From NCBI GenBank assembly GCA_963978905.1, contig OZ022259.1, positions 16,838,068 to 16,902,067 of the forward strand: a stretch of 64,000 nt of DNA. The letters run 5' to 3'. The notes beneath the pieces were generated by a model that saw only the letters and a list, made by a program, of their open reading frames with translations, ran no database searches and had not been told where the DNA came from. A program made the translations under genes and the position numbers. Of this stretch, positions 1 to 12,063 are shown one piece after another; the stretch's first letter is position 1, and each line of letters starts with the position of its first letter. This DNA comes from Trichostrongylus colubriformis (lineage: Eukaryota; Nematoda; Chromadorea; Rhabditida; Trichostrongylidae).

Positions 1-40
1 AGGACATTGTTTCTGTGGCACCCGTGCAATACTTACAGGT

Positions 41-110
41 ATATATTTACATATTTATAGGCATATTCATTATGGGGCATATTTATAGGCATATTTATAG
101 GTATATATTT
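41..110. repeat. Short AT tandem repeat (catatttatagg)
   Basis: The unit catatttatagg or a close variant recurs about four times. Low-complexity sequence at the window start. Confidence 0.6.
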
Positions 111-224
111 TAAACCATAATTTCCTAAAGACCATACATGGTGCTTTTTGTCGTATCTACCTCCTAAGTACTTGCACTGCAATCAAGAACCAGATTTCTA
201 GGTCTCTGGGAGAGATGTGATGTT

Positions 225-370
225 CAGAGTACTCCAGGAGCCGAGGATCTCTCAATAAGAGGTGGTACTTGACGGCTGGGAGGGGAGGAGGTCGTAATCG
301 CTAAAGTCAGCAATGATCTCACGGTATATGAAAGCGGAATGTGCCGTTACCTGACCCAGCTATCTGATTA
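225..370. repeat. Dispersed repeat (copy 1), pairs with 2640-2785
   Basis: gtcagcaatgatctcacggt and gtgccgttacctgacccagc here correspond to gtcagcaagagtcccaggcg and gtgccgtcagctgacccggt at about 2709-2763, in the same orientation. A shorter piece (gcggccgttacctgac) is near 8856. No coding seen. Confidence 0.5.
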
Positions 371-559
371 AATAAAGTTAATAATTAAAGATTACTTGGA
401 AGATTCATCTGTACGCAGCAATCAGTACAAAAGTACACAGTAACAGAGTTGCCAGCAACTACAATGCAGTAAAGAGGGCGTACTTGGTTCCCGAAGAGGA
501 AGAAGGGGGGGGGAGTCCATTTCCGTCGACACCTGGGGGTGTCCTGAAGATGCTCAAAG

Positions 560-795
560 GGGTATGCCATCAAGACAGAATTCGCATGGCCGCGGGTGGC
601 GCGTGGCGCGCGGCGAGATGATGCGAGATAGGAGCGCCGTACTAGTTGAGTCCTGGAGCGATTACGCCTAGACTAAGGCGTAGAGCACCGCCATCGCTCT
701 AGGACCCATACACTACGGCACGTACAGCTCGTACCATCGCGTCGCATGCCGGACGCCGCAACGCGAATTTTCTATCTTAAAGGCTCACACTGCGA
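560..795. repeat. Family A foldback (MITE-like), diverged copy A1
   Basis: A GC-rich palindromic segment. The left arm (gcgccgtactagttgagtcc, preceded by gatgatgcgag) and right arm (gaccc...actacggc, tcgtaccatcgcgtcgca) can pair around a central stem tacgcctag / aaggcgta. It has the same order of motifs as the copy at 9358-9588 but is more diverged. Confidence 0.7.
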
Positions 796-1677
796 TGCTC
801 GATGGTGGTCACAGCTTTCGATAGAAATGTGTGAGAATTATAAGGGGTAACACTAAAGAAGCGTCGTGAACATTAGTGGACTGTTTTCTTAGGGACATCG
901 GAACGAGTACGAAGAAAAAGGAGGATGATGTGTGTTCTCTCGAAATGACAAAATTTGGGTAGGGAAGCACGACGTTGGGTCTTTTTCCGTGATCTTCCAC
1001 ACATAACCAAACTGCACCCTGCACCCTCCGAGTTGGTCGCTATAGAAGAAGGGGCCACAGACCAGCGTAGTTTGTTGTATAGCGTACTTCGTTCATTCGT
1101 GATGATGTGAAACACGTAAAACAATGAAACAGAGAATAAGCGACAGAGTATGAATAAACGGTTCTCATAAGATAACAAATAAACAATTCGAATAAAACCT
1201 TTGGAAAGCATCATAAATTACGACAATGCATTGCGCTTGCCGTGATGCCAAGCGTTGTGTGTGCAACTGCGACAATCTTAACCAACTACAAGGGTCAACC
1301 GTAAGCTAAAATTGCCCCCTACCGGTGTCTCTAATGTTGCATGTTAAGGACTTCGGCTGTTCGGACACGAGAACCAGTGGTGTGCACGGAAATGACAGCA
1401 ATGTCATCGACGGAAATCAGCTCACTGATGATGGTGCTGGAATCGCATTGCCTGTGGCTCTGCCTGCCGATGTATGCGATAGTTCTTCTGTACATGTCCT
1501 CTCATTGTATGCTGGAAATCTGTTGGCCATATTTCGTGAGCAGACCCATCGCGCGCCTTAAAAACCGCATTAGCCAAACTTTGAAAGCATTCTGGGACTT
1601 ATATTGAGAAAATGGAAAACACCCTCCATCCAGGGAGAGATACTTGGATTCCATTTGAATATTATTTCTGTTTTAAG

Positions 1678-4600
1678 GTAGACTCGTTATCGTTAGATGA
1701 TTCGTCCCAAATCGAGCCCTCTTCAAAAACTCCATGGAGTACCGCCGACATGTTCGGTGGCGACTCTGTTGATCCAGATAAGGTAGTGTCTGCCTATGAA
1801 TTGCCTGTAAATGTCCATTCATTTTTATGGCACTTGCCCTGAACTTAGAATGGATTCATCAGAAATGTGCTGTTTCAGATGTATTGGTACCTGATTTAGT
1901 TATTTTAGAGTGACCTCTATGGTTCGTGCAATGAAGACTACGATGGAGCGAAAGGTGAGCCCAGCCCTGGAATGTCACCAACGCCGTGGAGCAACAGTGA
2001 TTTATATGATCCTTCACCGTTGTCACATGGACCAGAAGTCAGTTTGGAATTTCCTTACCCTTCTTTGTTTTTGTTTATAGCTTCAAGAGAATATTGTTGT
2101 TGAACGTTCATTCATTTGGCATCGATGTAGATTGAAGGCAGCAGATGTAATTTGATCATTTCTTGCTAATGAATTCATGGGTTCTCATTAGAACAGTAAG
2201 GGAAGAAAAACGACTTGGAGTAGCCAGAATCCCTTGTTGATCCTCGAGGCGGGCGTGGTTCGCGGTGCACCGCATCTCATACTACCCATGGTTCTGTGAC
2301 ACGTAGCAGGAATATTTATAGCGTGCCTCCCACTGCGTATAGCTCCCATACCATCTCATGAACACTGGTATTTCATTCTTCCCAGTGTTTTGCTTAAGTA
2401 AAAATGAAATTTCTTCATTGCGAGACTAACTGAATAACACCAGAATAAGGAAATGTAGAGGAAGAAAATCTCTCTTGAAAAAAATGGCCATGTGTCAACC
2501 ACGCGAGTACGGTTTTGTTAGTAGCAATCACTGATAAATTAACAAATGTATGTGCGAATGAGGTAATATAACAATTAGATCGTAGTCAGACTCTTCCCGA
2601 AAGAAGTCGCAGGATCGCGAGATCGCATTGTAGGTCCCACCAGGGTACACCAGGAGTCGAGGATTCCTCTGGTGGTGATGGAGGGGGGGGGGGGGTGAAA
2701 TTGCAGAGGTCAGCAAGAGTCCCAGGCGAGATGATAAACGGTAAGTGCCGTCAGCTGACCCGGTTATGTAAGAGAATATGTTTGAATTTGAGTGACCACT
2801 TGGGTCCCCGTCGGGGCGGTCGGGGGGGGGGGGGGGTGGTAGTACTGAAGCTCTGGCATACTTCATGCATCGCGATGTTTGTTTCAATTCTGCTGAGCGA
2901 ATACCTATCTAATATTCACAAAAACTGACAGCGAACTGCAAATGGTTTGCAAGGCATAATTGCGTCCTAAGATAGTGGTCAGAGTTCGGGGTTCAGGCGA
3001 TCAGGCGAAAAGCAAAATTATGTGTCAATTAGGCGATTAGGCGATCGGGCGGGAAGGATAAGATATGTATCGATCGCCGTTTAGAACCAGTCGATTAGGG
3101 AAGCACGGTACTAGGAGGAAAAAACAAGGCACTTATCAATTAGGCAATCGGCGATCACTTCAGAGAGAACGTGTAGGTTAGATCCGTTGTAGTAGTCCTG
3201 TACACATAAATGAAATGCATAGTAAAGGTTAGCTCTGAATAATGGAGAAGATGGTGTGGTACGCTCAATGGGAATGTGACTGCCCCGATATTGGGAAGCG
3301 AGCGAGACTGGTCGATTATTCGGCAGGTTTTGCCATGTTTTGGCGCGTTTTGGCCAGATACATTCAGCATTATGAGTCATTCCACATACGTATCGCTGAT
3401 GAATGTCTCATAATTCTGTGGTGATGAGCATCGTTGAACACTTTTCTCCCTGTTTACACACGTCAACTCGCTACCACGGCTGACGTCGCGGCTTTTTGAC
3501 GCCGTTGTGAAATTTTCCCGGTGCTATCGCAATGGGGGGGAGGGGCATCCCACTATGGACATTGTTTTTACCTGAGCCTAGAGGGAGAAAGGAACCTTTT
3601 TTTCCCTCCATCAAGGCTTAGCAAAAGCCTGTATGTGCAGATTGATCCCTCAAGCACCCCTTCAATATATGCTTAGAAAAGCAACTTTTCATATGATGCC
3701 CCCCCCATTGCGATAGCACCTTTTCTCCCTTTTTTTAACGGGCGCTGATGAACTCTGGAATCTTCACCCCGAGATGGTATGAGAATTTTGGACTTAGAAC
3801 TGTCTTTTTGGGTTGAATTGAAACCTGTGCTTTGCGCGTTTTCTTCACTAAGGTTTTGACAAAAATATACACCTGAGTGTGTAAATTGACCCCTGAAAGA
3901 TATTCAAATGTTCAACTTTTTATGAGATGCCTCCTTATTGCGACAGCACCTAATACTTTTTTTCTGAACAATTCGAGTTTGCGTCACGGATTCCGATGAT
4001 TAACTGCAAGAGCAAAGTATTTTAGCATTTGAAACTTAATTTACCGAAGAATTTTCAGTGCTATTCTGATGGGGGAGGGGTGGGAGTGGGGAGCATGTCC
4101 AGTGCTATTATCTACGTTTGAGTTTTTAGTTTAGCACCTCAGTGATGAATGGCTTTTCAATATCTTATGAGATCCCCCGTCAGAATAAAACCTGATTTTT
4201 GTATCGATCGGGGATTTTTCATACAGGCACTTTTCATTGTTTTTGTCAGAAGAAATTGCTGACTGACAGCTCAATTTTCAACAAGCGCCTGTTTCAAAGC
4301 ACGCTCATGTAATCAATATTCATTATATTTTTCACACGCGTTTGCCCAAGTTCAGATGTATGAAAGCGGATTAACCCTTGCAGTATGAAAGCTTTTATCA
4401 TGACGTCCAGCATTTTGAAGCGAGTCAATGGCTAAAAGTAGTGAATGATCTTGCAGGCTTGCCTAACTCGTTTGGGCTCGCTCCAAAGTAGATAATCAGT
4501 AGAACGTTAGCGGCAATTTTTCGGATCTAATACACTAAAGCTTGATAATAAAAACTTTGATTCAGAAGGAGGAAACTCCATCCACGTCACACTTTTGCAT

Positions 4601-7600
4601 GGAGCAGGTGCATCAATCATTTGACGAAGTAGAAACAATTTCCAGCTCTGTGGATAAAGCTCAGGAGGAGAGTAGCTGTTATCATACACGTGAGGTGAGT
4701 GATCGTGGCAAACGGCATTCATATTCGCTGACTTAAATGAACACACATAACTTTTATATGTGATGTCTGATTCACAGCCTTTTGAAAAATGTCCTGCATC
4801 AGTTCTTCTTGGCACATTGCTGGCAGGATACTAGTTAGGCTTGCAAGCGATTCTGCTTCAGTGGATAGCGCAGTTAGGTTGTATTTGCTGTAAAAAATAA
4901 GATGATGCGGCAAGAAATCGAGTAGTGTTTATGTCACGCTTTCTTATATTGTATATTTTTTTATAACAGCTGCTAACAATTTCAGACGTATGTTGCTGGA
5001 ACAGTGTCTTAGAATAATGTGTGAGTTAATAGGCATAGGGGCTCAAAAGGTAACACGAGGGGTAATTAGGATCATCAAGTGTGGAGAGACTTATAAACGA
5101 AAACTAATGGTTCAAGAAAACGGTGGTGTAACGCGGCTCGCATTGAGAGACGCATTTTAGCTCTTTATCATGGTCCTACGGTTATGTGCGTTACGGATGG
5201 TCGAGTGGATGTGGTGGGTGGGGTGACGGCCACGGTTGACCTGGTCGTTTCCCAGCCCACACACTCAGATAGCGTGACCGGCAGCGTTGCGGGATCGCGA
5301 TAAAGATCCCAAGGCGCGTCTTTCCAACTGTAGTTTCGCCACAGATAATCCCTTCTGCACTGGAATGTTTCTTCAGGAAGGATAAACTAGTTTTCATGTT
5401 TTCCTTACCTTCAGGGATGCCCTCAAAAGATCATTATGTTTGAAAAGTTTCTATTTTACAGGTTGATGATTACGATGACTCGTTTTATGATGCTCAAGAT
5501 GGGTTCTCGTCTCAGAAAGCGTCGCATGGATGTAACTTGTCAACAGGGAACTGGAAAGGCTCTGCTGATTTATCTTTCACTGACCGCAGCCAGCCACTCA
5601 GTTCGGCTAGCCGAACAAGTGAAGAATTCTTCGAAGCATATTCCACGTTACCTCACTTTCATCGGAAGAAAAGTCATAGCAGTGGCAGTTTGAATAATGA
5701 AGATTTGTTTTTTGGAAGACCAAACGGATCAGCTCTTGAAGTTCGACTTTGTAACCGCTTGACCTTCGGTCTACTAGAGGGTCAGGCTCATTATCACGAA
5801 TATCCTCCAGAACAGCTCAGAGAAAAAGTAATAGTTGATTTGAAAGAAGACAGCCGCCACACAGCTCCTTTTTGGTTGAAAAACAGGAAACCGCTGTATG
5901 ATACGTCAATACCTAAATGGAGAGGCTTCAGTAGAGGGAAGTTTGCAGAAAGATGTGCACCGAATGATCTTTACGATCCAATGAAAATGGAAGAATTAAG
6001 AACGCCAGTGAGCATCCGTAAGTTGATTTGCTTATTGTTTACCTCCTCAGATCCGATACCGTTTGAGTAGTTCCCTACCCGGGAAATTCCTGACAGAAGA
6101 AAGTATCTCCCTCAACAGCCTCAGTCGATAACGTTTTATTTCACAGGTAGGGACGAAGAGAATGGGAGCGCTATAATGGCTTGATCACCTGGGCTCATAT
6201 TCCTCTTCTCTTATAAAGGTGGAAATGGGTTGAGGTTGCCATTCACAGTTGAGAGATAAACTTCTCTACGTGACCTCGGACAGTCCCAGGTCCAGCGTTC
6301 AGCTTTGTAGAACAATCTTGAATTCTGTAAATATGTCATGGAACTTGTTCGTCTTAAAGACACCCTACTCGATATATAGCTATTCTATAGTCACTTTGTT
6401 GTTAATTAGGCCTAATCGCCGAAGTGCGGCGAGCCAAATAATCCAGCTCCCTACCCCCCTCCCCCCCCCCTCCTCCCCTCCCCACCCATTCGATGGGGTG
6501 TGTGCCATTAGGGCAGAAATATCGCGTCGCGACGTCCGATAGATAAGACCTAGGGGCGCCATAGTAGCTTGGTTTGAAGCGTACGGCCGCAATCAGACTC
6601 CCAGTTTCTGCGGTGTCGCGGCTCCGCACGCTCAAGATCGCAGTATCACGCGCAAATGGGCAACGTCGCAAAATCGCGAAGTCAGGCGGAGCCCTGGGTG
6701 TCCTACGATACCAATAGCAAATTTATTTGAAATGTTATCGCTTCAGGCTTGCGATTAGTTGTGCCAATTTAGGATATGACTGAAATTCTAACCATAAGTA
6801 ACGCGTTAATAGGGAGGAACGGATGGTTTCGATGACTTTCTGTGAGAATTCCCTGTTGCACATAAATCAAATGTTACATTTTACGCGGACCAGCTTATGC
6901 ATACAGTCCATTTCGGAGCGCTCAATAGGGCGTGGTCTATGAATTTGGGTGAGAGTGTATCAAACTCTCTCAGGCCGCCACAACACTCTCACTCTCGCCA
7001 CTCAGGCCACGCCCTACTAAGTGCTCCAAAATGGACTGTATCCTTGAGTTTTCAGGAAATTTGATGATCCTGGTTTCCGGATCCCGTAACCCAGGCCTCT
7101 CAGCGCAGAGGCAATCAGACATTCGTATTCAGGGGGTAGAACTACTCTAAGGGAAAGTTCCAGGCCAGGGCAAGATATTGCCCTGGAATCATAAAACTGT
7201 GTTTGCCATGAGTGAATAGTACTTTTACACATTTATCTTAGATGTGGCTATACATAATGATCGCGAAACTTCATAGTAAGCACCGCTTTATGACTGATTA
7301 TGGCTATCTGACTCTCCTGAAGTGAGATCAACATTGATTTGGCCAAAAATTTTCCCTATATGTGTTCGACTGCCTAATTACGAATCGATATCTATTCCTG
7401 CAAAATTGCCGGCACTCACGTCAAGGACGCTGACGTATTGAGACAAGCTGGATCACAGATATGCTGAAATCTTTATAGAGAGCATTTCCCATCCTCGGGT
7501 GGGGGTCGATTGGCCGAATATCTCCGCGAGCAGCGCGGCGAGTGCCTTTTGTTTGTAGTTTTATCCGTTGAAACAGCAACAACCACAACATATAGGAACG

Positions 7601-10600
7601 TCCGAAGCTTTCAATCTGCAATCTCACGAAGGTCTCTCTGACCATACCAGCCCGCTGCATACTGAGCGAAGTTCCAACGACTGTAGCAAGTCGTGCTAGT
7701 GGCGCCACGAGTGCGACGCCGCGAAGCGAAAATTCGACCAATCGACCCCCACCCCCGTCCTCTCTCCTTATGTGCATAATGTATAATGCCATTGTGCTGA
7801 GCTGTCCGTGCTTTGGAGTTGAGCCCAACCCATTCATCGTATAGCATCCGTCCATTAAAAAATCGCCGTAAGTACCTTGGGAAAATCGTGCTACAATTCT
7901 GAATAGCAGGTTCGAGATAAGCGTTTGACGGTGGCTGATGACATCTGCTTCACCATGAATGACAGTTCTCATGTGTTTTCCCTTGTTTTGGCAAACGAAA
8001 CTGGTTATCAATTAACTTGTAAAATTTTCGTATTGCGGAGTAGGGCATACGAAAAACCGCAGAAACAAAACTGAGGCCTGTCATTTCAACGAGGGCAGAA
8101 AGCTAGAATTGAGTAACCGAAGCTGAAATGGAAGCCTCTTTGAGCCTGGTGAAGAAGCACATATGTGATTGAAAACAGCTGTGCTGCTGCCACTTCTGCT
8201 GTTTTTACTAATTGCATGCTACTAGGCGAGATGAGACGTAGCTAGTGTATTCAAAAAAATTTTTATAGGCCAAGGCCCTCAAGATCTACCACGTGAAAAT
8301 AGTGGAAACTCGACTAGCGATGGGGAAATCATGACTGAAATGCGGGAAACTAAACAAGTCAGGTGATGTGTATTCAAACTCGTGGTCATTTTTTGCCTCT
8401 TCTCATTTCCTCTTTGGAAATAATATACATTAAATCGTGAATTACGTAATTCCATAAAAGCTGTTTCAAATATTTTGGTGGAAGCCGCTATTTATCGCCT
8501 ATTCCGGCCACTGAAGTTCACGCTTTTCTCTCTCTTAAGGAACACTTTTATACTTGGAACGAAGTTGCTGTTCGAAAAACTCAAAGGTTACTATATTCTT
8601 TTTTAAGAACTGAGGCCAAAAGCCTGTGTATCAAGCAATGGGAAGAACACGTGCGAAATTTACCTGAACTGCTCTGGTTCTTGCAAGTTTTTTATCGTGT
8701 ATATGGTTCGGTGCTCATCACTGAATGTGAAGAAATGATCGAGGTATCTTGTTCCCTCTACGTCTAAACGACTTTTAAAATTCACCTCTCTTAGAAATCA
8801 TGAAACTGTTGCTCGCTGAGGGGCAAAAAATCTTGGTTGATGGAGTTCGAGACTGCGGCCGTTACCTGACATAATGACCGTCCTTTCAGCTCTCTCACAA
8901 TCGTTGCAAACCCCTTGTTAAGGTTGTGTCCTTATCTACAGACAGTGACATGAACGAAGTTTGCTCTGGAAAGGAATGGTCAATCGTGGTAGCCCGATTG
9001 GTTTCCCAAATGTGGAAGGAATCGGTACATTTGAATTGTTTACGGGAGAATGAGTTTCTCTGTTTGGTTACCCAAATGTGGAAGAAAAGCGGTACATTTG
9101 TCAGTCAAAGGAATTGTTCACGACGCCCTAACGTCTCTCCAACTATGACGATGGAGATCCCTGCTGCTTAGCAAGAGTTGAATGTACCATCGATAATTCC
9201 CCATTTTTTAGTTCACTGCAGTCTATTTCCATAAACGTGATCGATAAGGATCAATGAAGCTTGTTCATAAACATCCGTGAATCATCATGTCTACATTATG
9301 GCTATATCCAATCGCAATCGTATCGATCACTTTTCGACTCCATGTAGTGCATTGCATTGGGGTGTATATCGTTAGGGCAGAAACGTCGCGTGGCCGTGTT
9401 CACGCGACGGGATGGTGCGAGCTATGCGCGCCGTATTAGTTGAGTCCTGAAGCGATTACGCCTAGAATGAGGCGTAGAGCACCGTCATCGCTCCAAGACC
9501 CATCCAATACGGCGCGCATAGCTCGCACCATCCTGTCGCGTGCCGAACCCGGCCACGCGACGTTTCTGTCCTAACGATATACACCCCATTGCATTGTACG
9601 GTCCTCCTGTCAGACTTGTTCCAGATGTCGAAATAGGAAGAGTTTTTTTTTGGAACTATCCGAATAAGATGGAAAGGATAAAGCATGAAGTTTTTGACGT
9701 TAATCAACCCCCTGTCGAGATGGGCCGCGTATTCTAGTTCCATTCAAAATTGTGGTAAGAGGTGAATGCGATTTGGCCTATACCATGACTATAGAGGCGT
9801 GCCGACACAAGTCAGTGCTTTAGACGGTCTGGTACCAATTCTCTGGTCCAGAAGGATGGAAGGTTTGATTCGCAACTACATCACCTCCGCCAATATGAGG
9901 AAGACACCTCCTAATTTTCAACACGAGATCGGCTGACATATGAGACCCCCACTCCGGGAAAGTTAGGAGCCCCAGTTTTTGAATCGCTTCTAGTTAGGCT
10001 TGATAGTCACATGTCATCGTTTGTTGTCACGAGCAGCTCGCCATCGACGTACTTGAAAAGATTCCATGTTTCCGCATTTCGAAAAAGTGAGTATTGTAAT
10101 GCTCTTTTTTTCAGAGTTGCATCGATCCACTTGGTGGTGGTGAAGGCTTCTCGTGGAAGAGATACGGCCGTCACATGGATGTGAAACGAATGTTCGAGCT
10201 GAAAATGTTCCGATTGTCGGCACTACCCAGTAGGATGAAGGTAAGATTGTCCTTCTGCATCTCCATTCCACTGATGTAAGTTGATAGGCCTTATACCGCC
10301 TAGTTCTCTAAAGTCATCTGGGGCAAAATGTGATGTCTGCGTTTAATTTCTATGATATTGTGAGCTGTGTACGTACGTGTATATCGTAGTGACCCGGTAA
10401 AACGCCAGTGAAAAGAAGTAGGAAATGCTCGAGCACTTCAATTTGCTTTTTCCGCGGGGTGTATGTTTGAAGACACGGATTCTAGCCTCGAGTATTGCCT
10501 CAGAGCCTCGACGCCATGCTTGACCCTGCCTCACCGACCGCGTGTTCCAACCGTCACCCTTCTCCTCGCTGACTTTGATGTTGTTGCGTTTCCACTTACA

Positions 10601-11148
10601 TGTTGGAATAGAGATATGGTTTCTCTACTAGTCGTTGAAAGGGCGGCCTTAGCCTTTCAATCATTAATCTTTGTGCCATGGTAAAGATACAAGCTGCAAC
10701 CTTACTATTTATTGGTCGCAATATCTGCACCCAAAAAGGGCTGAAGTATCCCCGTTGTCGCGAGCTATGTTTAATCTAACCTATCATTTAATGTTTTATT
10801 CAGGTGCAGCCGGTTGGCTGCATTCTCAATGTGGGATTCCGTATTGTACAAAAGGGATTGGCTAGCGAACTTTACAAAATAGTGGCAAAAGATGGGAAAG
10901 CAACAATAGACGATGTGAACAAACACTTGGTGGGTCCATGGCTATAATAAATTTATAAAATTTATACTGGATGTAGCTAAAATCCAAATGAATTTCAGGA
11001 GCCTTTCTTTCACAATTTGAGTGAACGCAATCGCAAAGATGAAATCCGTGCAGCTTTGAAGAAACTGAAGGCGGTGGTCAGGAAAGTGGGTAGCCGTTTG
11101 GAGTTGGAGAATAGTGAAGAGTTCTTCGTTGTTACAGATGTAGACTGA
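1678..11148 (+). CDS. Unrecognised multi-exon protein (at least ~560 aa), 5' end uncertain
   Basis: I do not recognise this protein. Exons that join in phase: 1678-1782, 1909-2037, 4566-4694, 5462-6017, 8269-8362, about 8461-8743, 10115-10240, 10804-10929, 10999-11148 (stop TGA). The first half is Ser/Pro/acid rich and repeats a short motif: TPWSTADMF, TPWSNSDLYDP, SDLYG and NDLYDP. The large exon 4 carries a basic, conserved-looking stretch (residues near WKGSADL, LEVRLCNRLTFGLLEGQ, PKWRGFSRGKF). The last four exons (about 230 residues) look globular and helical, with WEEHVRNLPELLWFLQVFY and ending FFVVTDVD. Exons 2, 3, 7 and 8 are 43, 43, 42 and 42 codons, all phase 0. The acceptor of the 8461 exon is weak (an alternative is 8485). 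The start is unclear: ATG 1612 is in frame if the 1678 acceptor is not used, and further 5' exons are possible. Introns hold several foldback repeats. The gene is real on splice-phase grounds; its function is unknown. Confidence 0.72.
2640..2880. repeat. Dispersed repeat (copy 2) bounded by poly-G tracts
   Basis: Matches the 225-370 repeat. It contains G runs at about 2682-2695 and 2822-2836. Open frames crossing it are short and arise from the low-complexity tracts. Confidence 0.5.
3515..4195. repeat. Nested inverted repeats with poly-G/C (two pairs)
   Basis: ggtgctatcgcaatgggggg at about 3520 faces ccccccattgcgatagcacc at about 3703-3722. Further right, a looser pair is seen: tattgcgacagcacc (about 3937) and agtgctattctgatggggga (about 4060) with tcccccgtcagaataaaacc (about 4170). 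The spacers share gagcctagagggagaaagga-like motifs. They fill an intron of the unrecognised gene. Confidence 0.6.
5165..5350. repeat. K-type interior fragment (minus orientation)
   Basis: Read on the minus strand, gcgccttgggatctttatcg and gctgggaaacgaccaggtca resemble the K1 interior (cggcttgggatcttatgg). Diverged and without ends. Confidence 0.35.
6491..6550. repeat. Solo arm of family A
   Basis: gatggggtgtgtgccattag followed by ggcagaaatatcgcgtcgcg matches one family A terminus. No facing arm was found downstream. It follows a C-rich tract. Confidence 0.5.
6893..7042. repeat. Foldback repeat (family E), copy 1
   Basis: atacagtccatttcggagcg then ctcaatagggcgtgg faces gccacgccctactaagtgct then ccaaaatggactgtat. 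The interior carries repeated gagagtg/cactctc units. Family member at 26960-27118. Confidence 0.75.
7496..7757. repeat. Foldback repeat (family F)
   Basis: gggtgggggtcgattggccg on the left faces accaatcgacccccaccccc on the right. Next to these, gcagcgcggcgagtgcc pairs with gagtgcgacgccgcg. A fragment with the same core (ttcgaccagtcgacccccac) is at about 36945-36968. The 196-codon minus-strand frame across this element is an artefact of the palindrome. Confidence 0.7.
9358..9588. repeat. Family A foldback, near-perfect copy A2
   Basis: 231 bp. The left arm starts TGGGGTGTATATCGTTAGGG and the right arm, read in reverse complement, starts TGGGGTGTATATCGTTAGGA. Pairing continues for about 90 bp through GCAGAAACGTCGCGTGGCC and GGATGGTGCGAGCTATGCGC, then a short inner stem. 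It lies in an intron of the unrecognised plus-strand gene. No coding capacity is seen, so a non-autonomous DNA transposon is likely (inference). Confidence 0.85.
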
Positions 11149-11195
11149 TTCTACTGATGCTACTGTGCCTAAAAGACATCTCGGTCCGATTTGTA

Positions 11196-12063
11196 AAGGC
11201 GCCTTCGCGGTAAATTGTGAGCGTTATCGAGTCCATAACTGAAAACTGGGGTTCTGATTCACTCACCACAGAAGCAAAAACGAACAGAAAGTTCTAGAAG
11301 TGCCGGAAGCAAGACCCTCAACACATTCCTCGTACAAGTACTATAACCCACAAACGAGTCTCTGCTTGGAGGTATCGATCGAGTTCCAACAGTATCGCCT
11401 GCTTTGCCCTTCTGATGTTCTCTTCATCATTAGAATTTGTGTCTAAGCTCAAAGGCACCACTAGGGGTAAGGAAAAACCGAGATGCGGGAGTACATGCTC
11501 CCTGGAAACGAACATTCTACTTCAAAAGAGGTCATAGGTGGTGGAAATCGCATTGAAAAAACGCGGCTTGGGATCTTATGGCGACTCCGAAGCACGGCAT
11601 GTCATCCTCCGGCTCTGCGGCCGGACGAGTTCCCGGGGAGGAGCGGGAAAACGATTGCGGCCGGCTGATTCAGCCTCTGACATGTCTGCAGTCTATCCCG
11701 GCTGGTGACGCAGATGGACGCGAGAAAGAAGCGGAGTTTTCATATTCCTATTCCTCGGTTTTTCGGCAGCTTTATGTTGTTCTTTCTCTACTTTTCCAAT
11801 TTTCCCAATTAACCTTTCCCGGTGTATTCAACTTATCACGATAGTTCGCAAGCTTCCTTCACCACGTAAATGCCACGTCGGTAACTGGTACATCCATTGC
11901 CAGGTGCGCATTGGCTGTTTGGGGCGGTTTAGTGGAGTTCGAGCGGGCATGGCACCGTGAGCATGCGCTGTGACGGTTACAAGGCGCAACCTGAGCATTT
12001 ATCCAAGGATCTACTTGCCCCCAGTAGGTTCAATTAGTCTGATTATCGCGTGGTGTGCTTCAA
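11196..12063. repeat. Family K TIR element, copy K1 (~870 bp)
   Basis: The left end is taaaggcgccttcgcggtaa and the right end, in reverse complement, is tttgaagcacaccacgcgat. The interior at about 11450-11860 contains ctaggggtaaggaaaaaccg, cgcggcttgggatcttatgg and ttgcggccggctgattcag. This matches 31440-30960 on the opposite strand, although both ends match K2 in the same orientation. It occupies the space after the unrecognised plus-strand gene. Confidence 0.7.

Noticed and set aside
7421..8011. 196-codon minus-strand open frame
   Set aside because: It spans the family F palindrome, has no recognisable motif, and lies in an intron of a plus-strand gene with good splice support.
8926..9171. 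81-codon frame with a duplicated QMWK motif
   Set aside because: The duplication reflects a short direct DNA repeat (ccaaatgtggaag at about 9005 and 9072), and flanking exons join in phase 0 without it.
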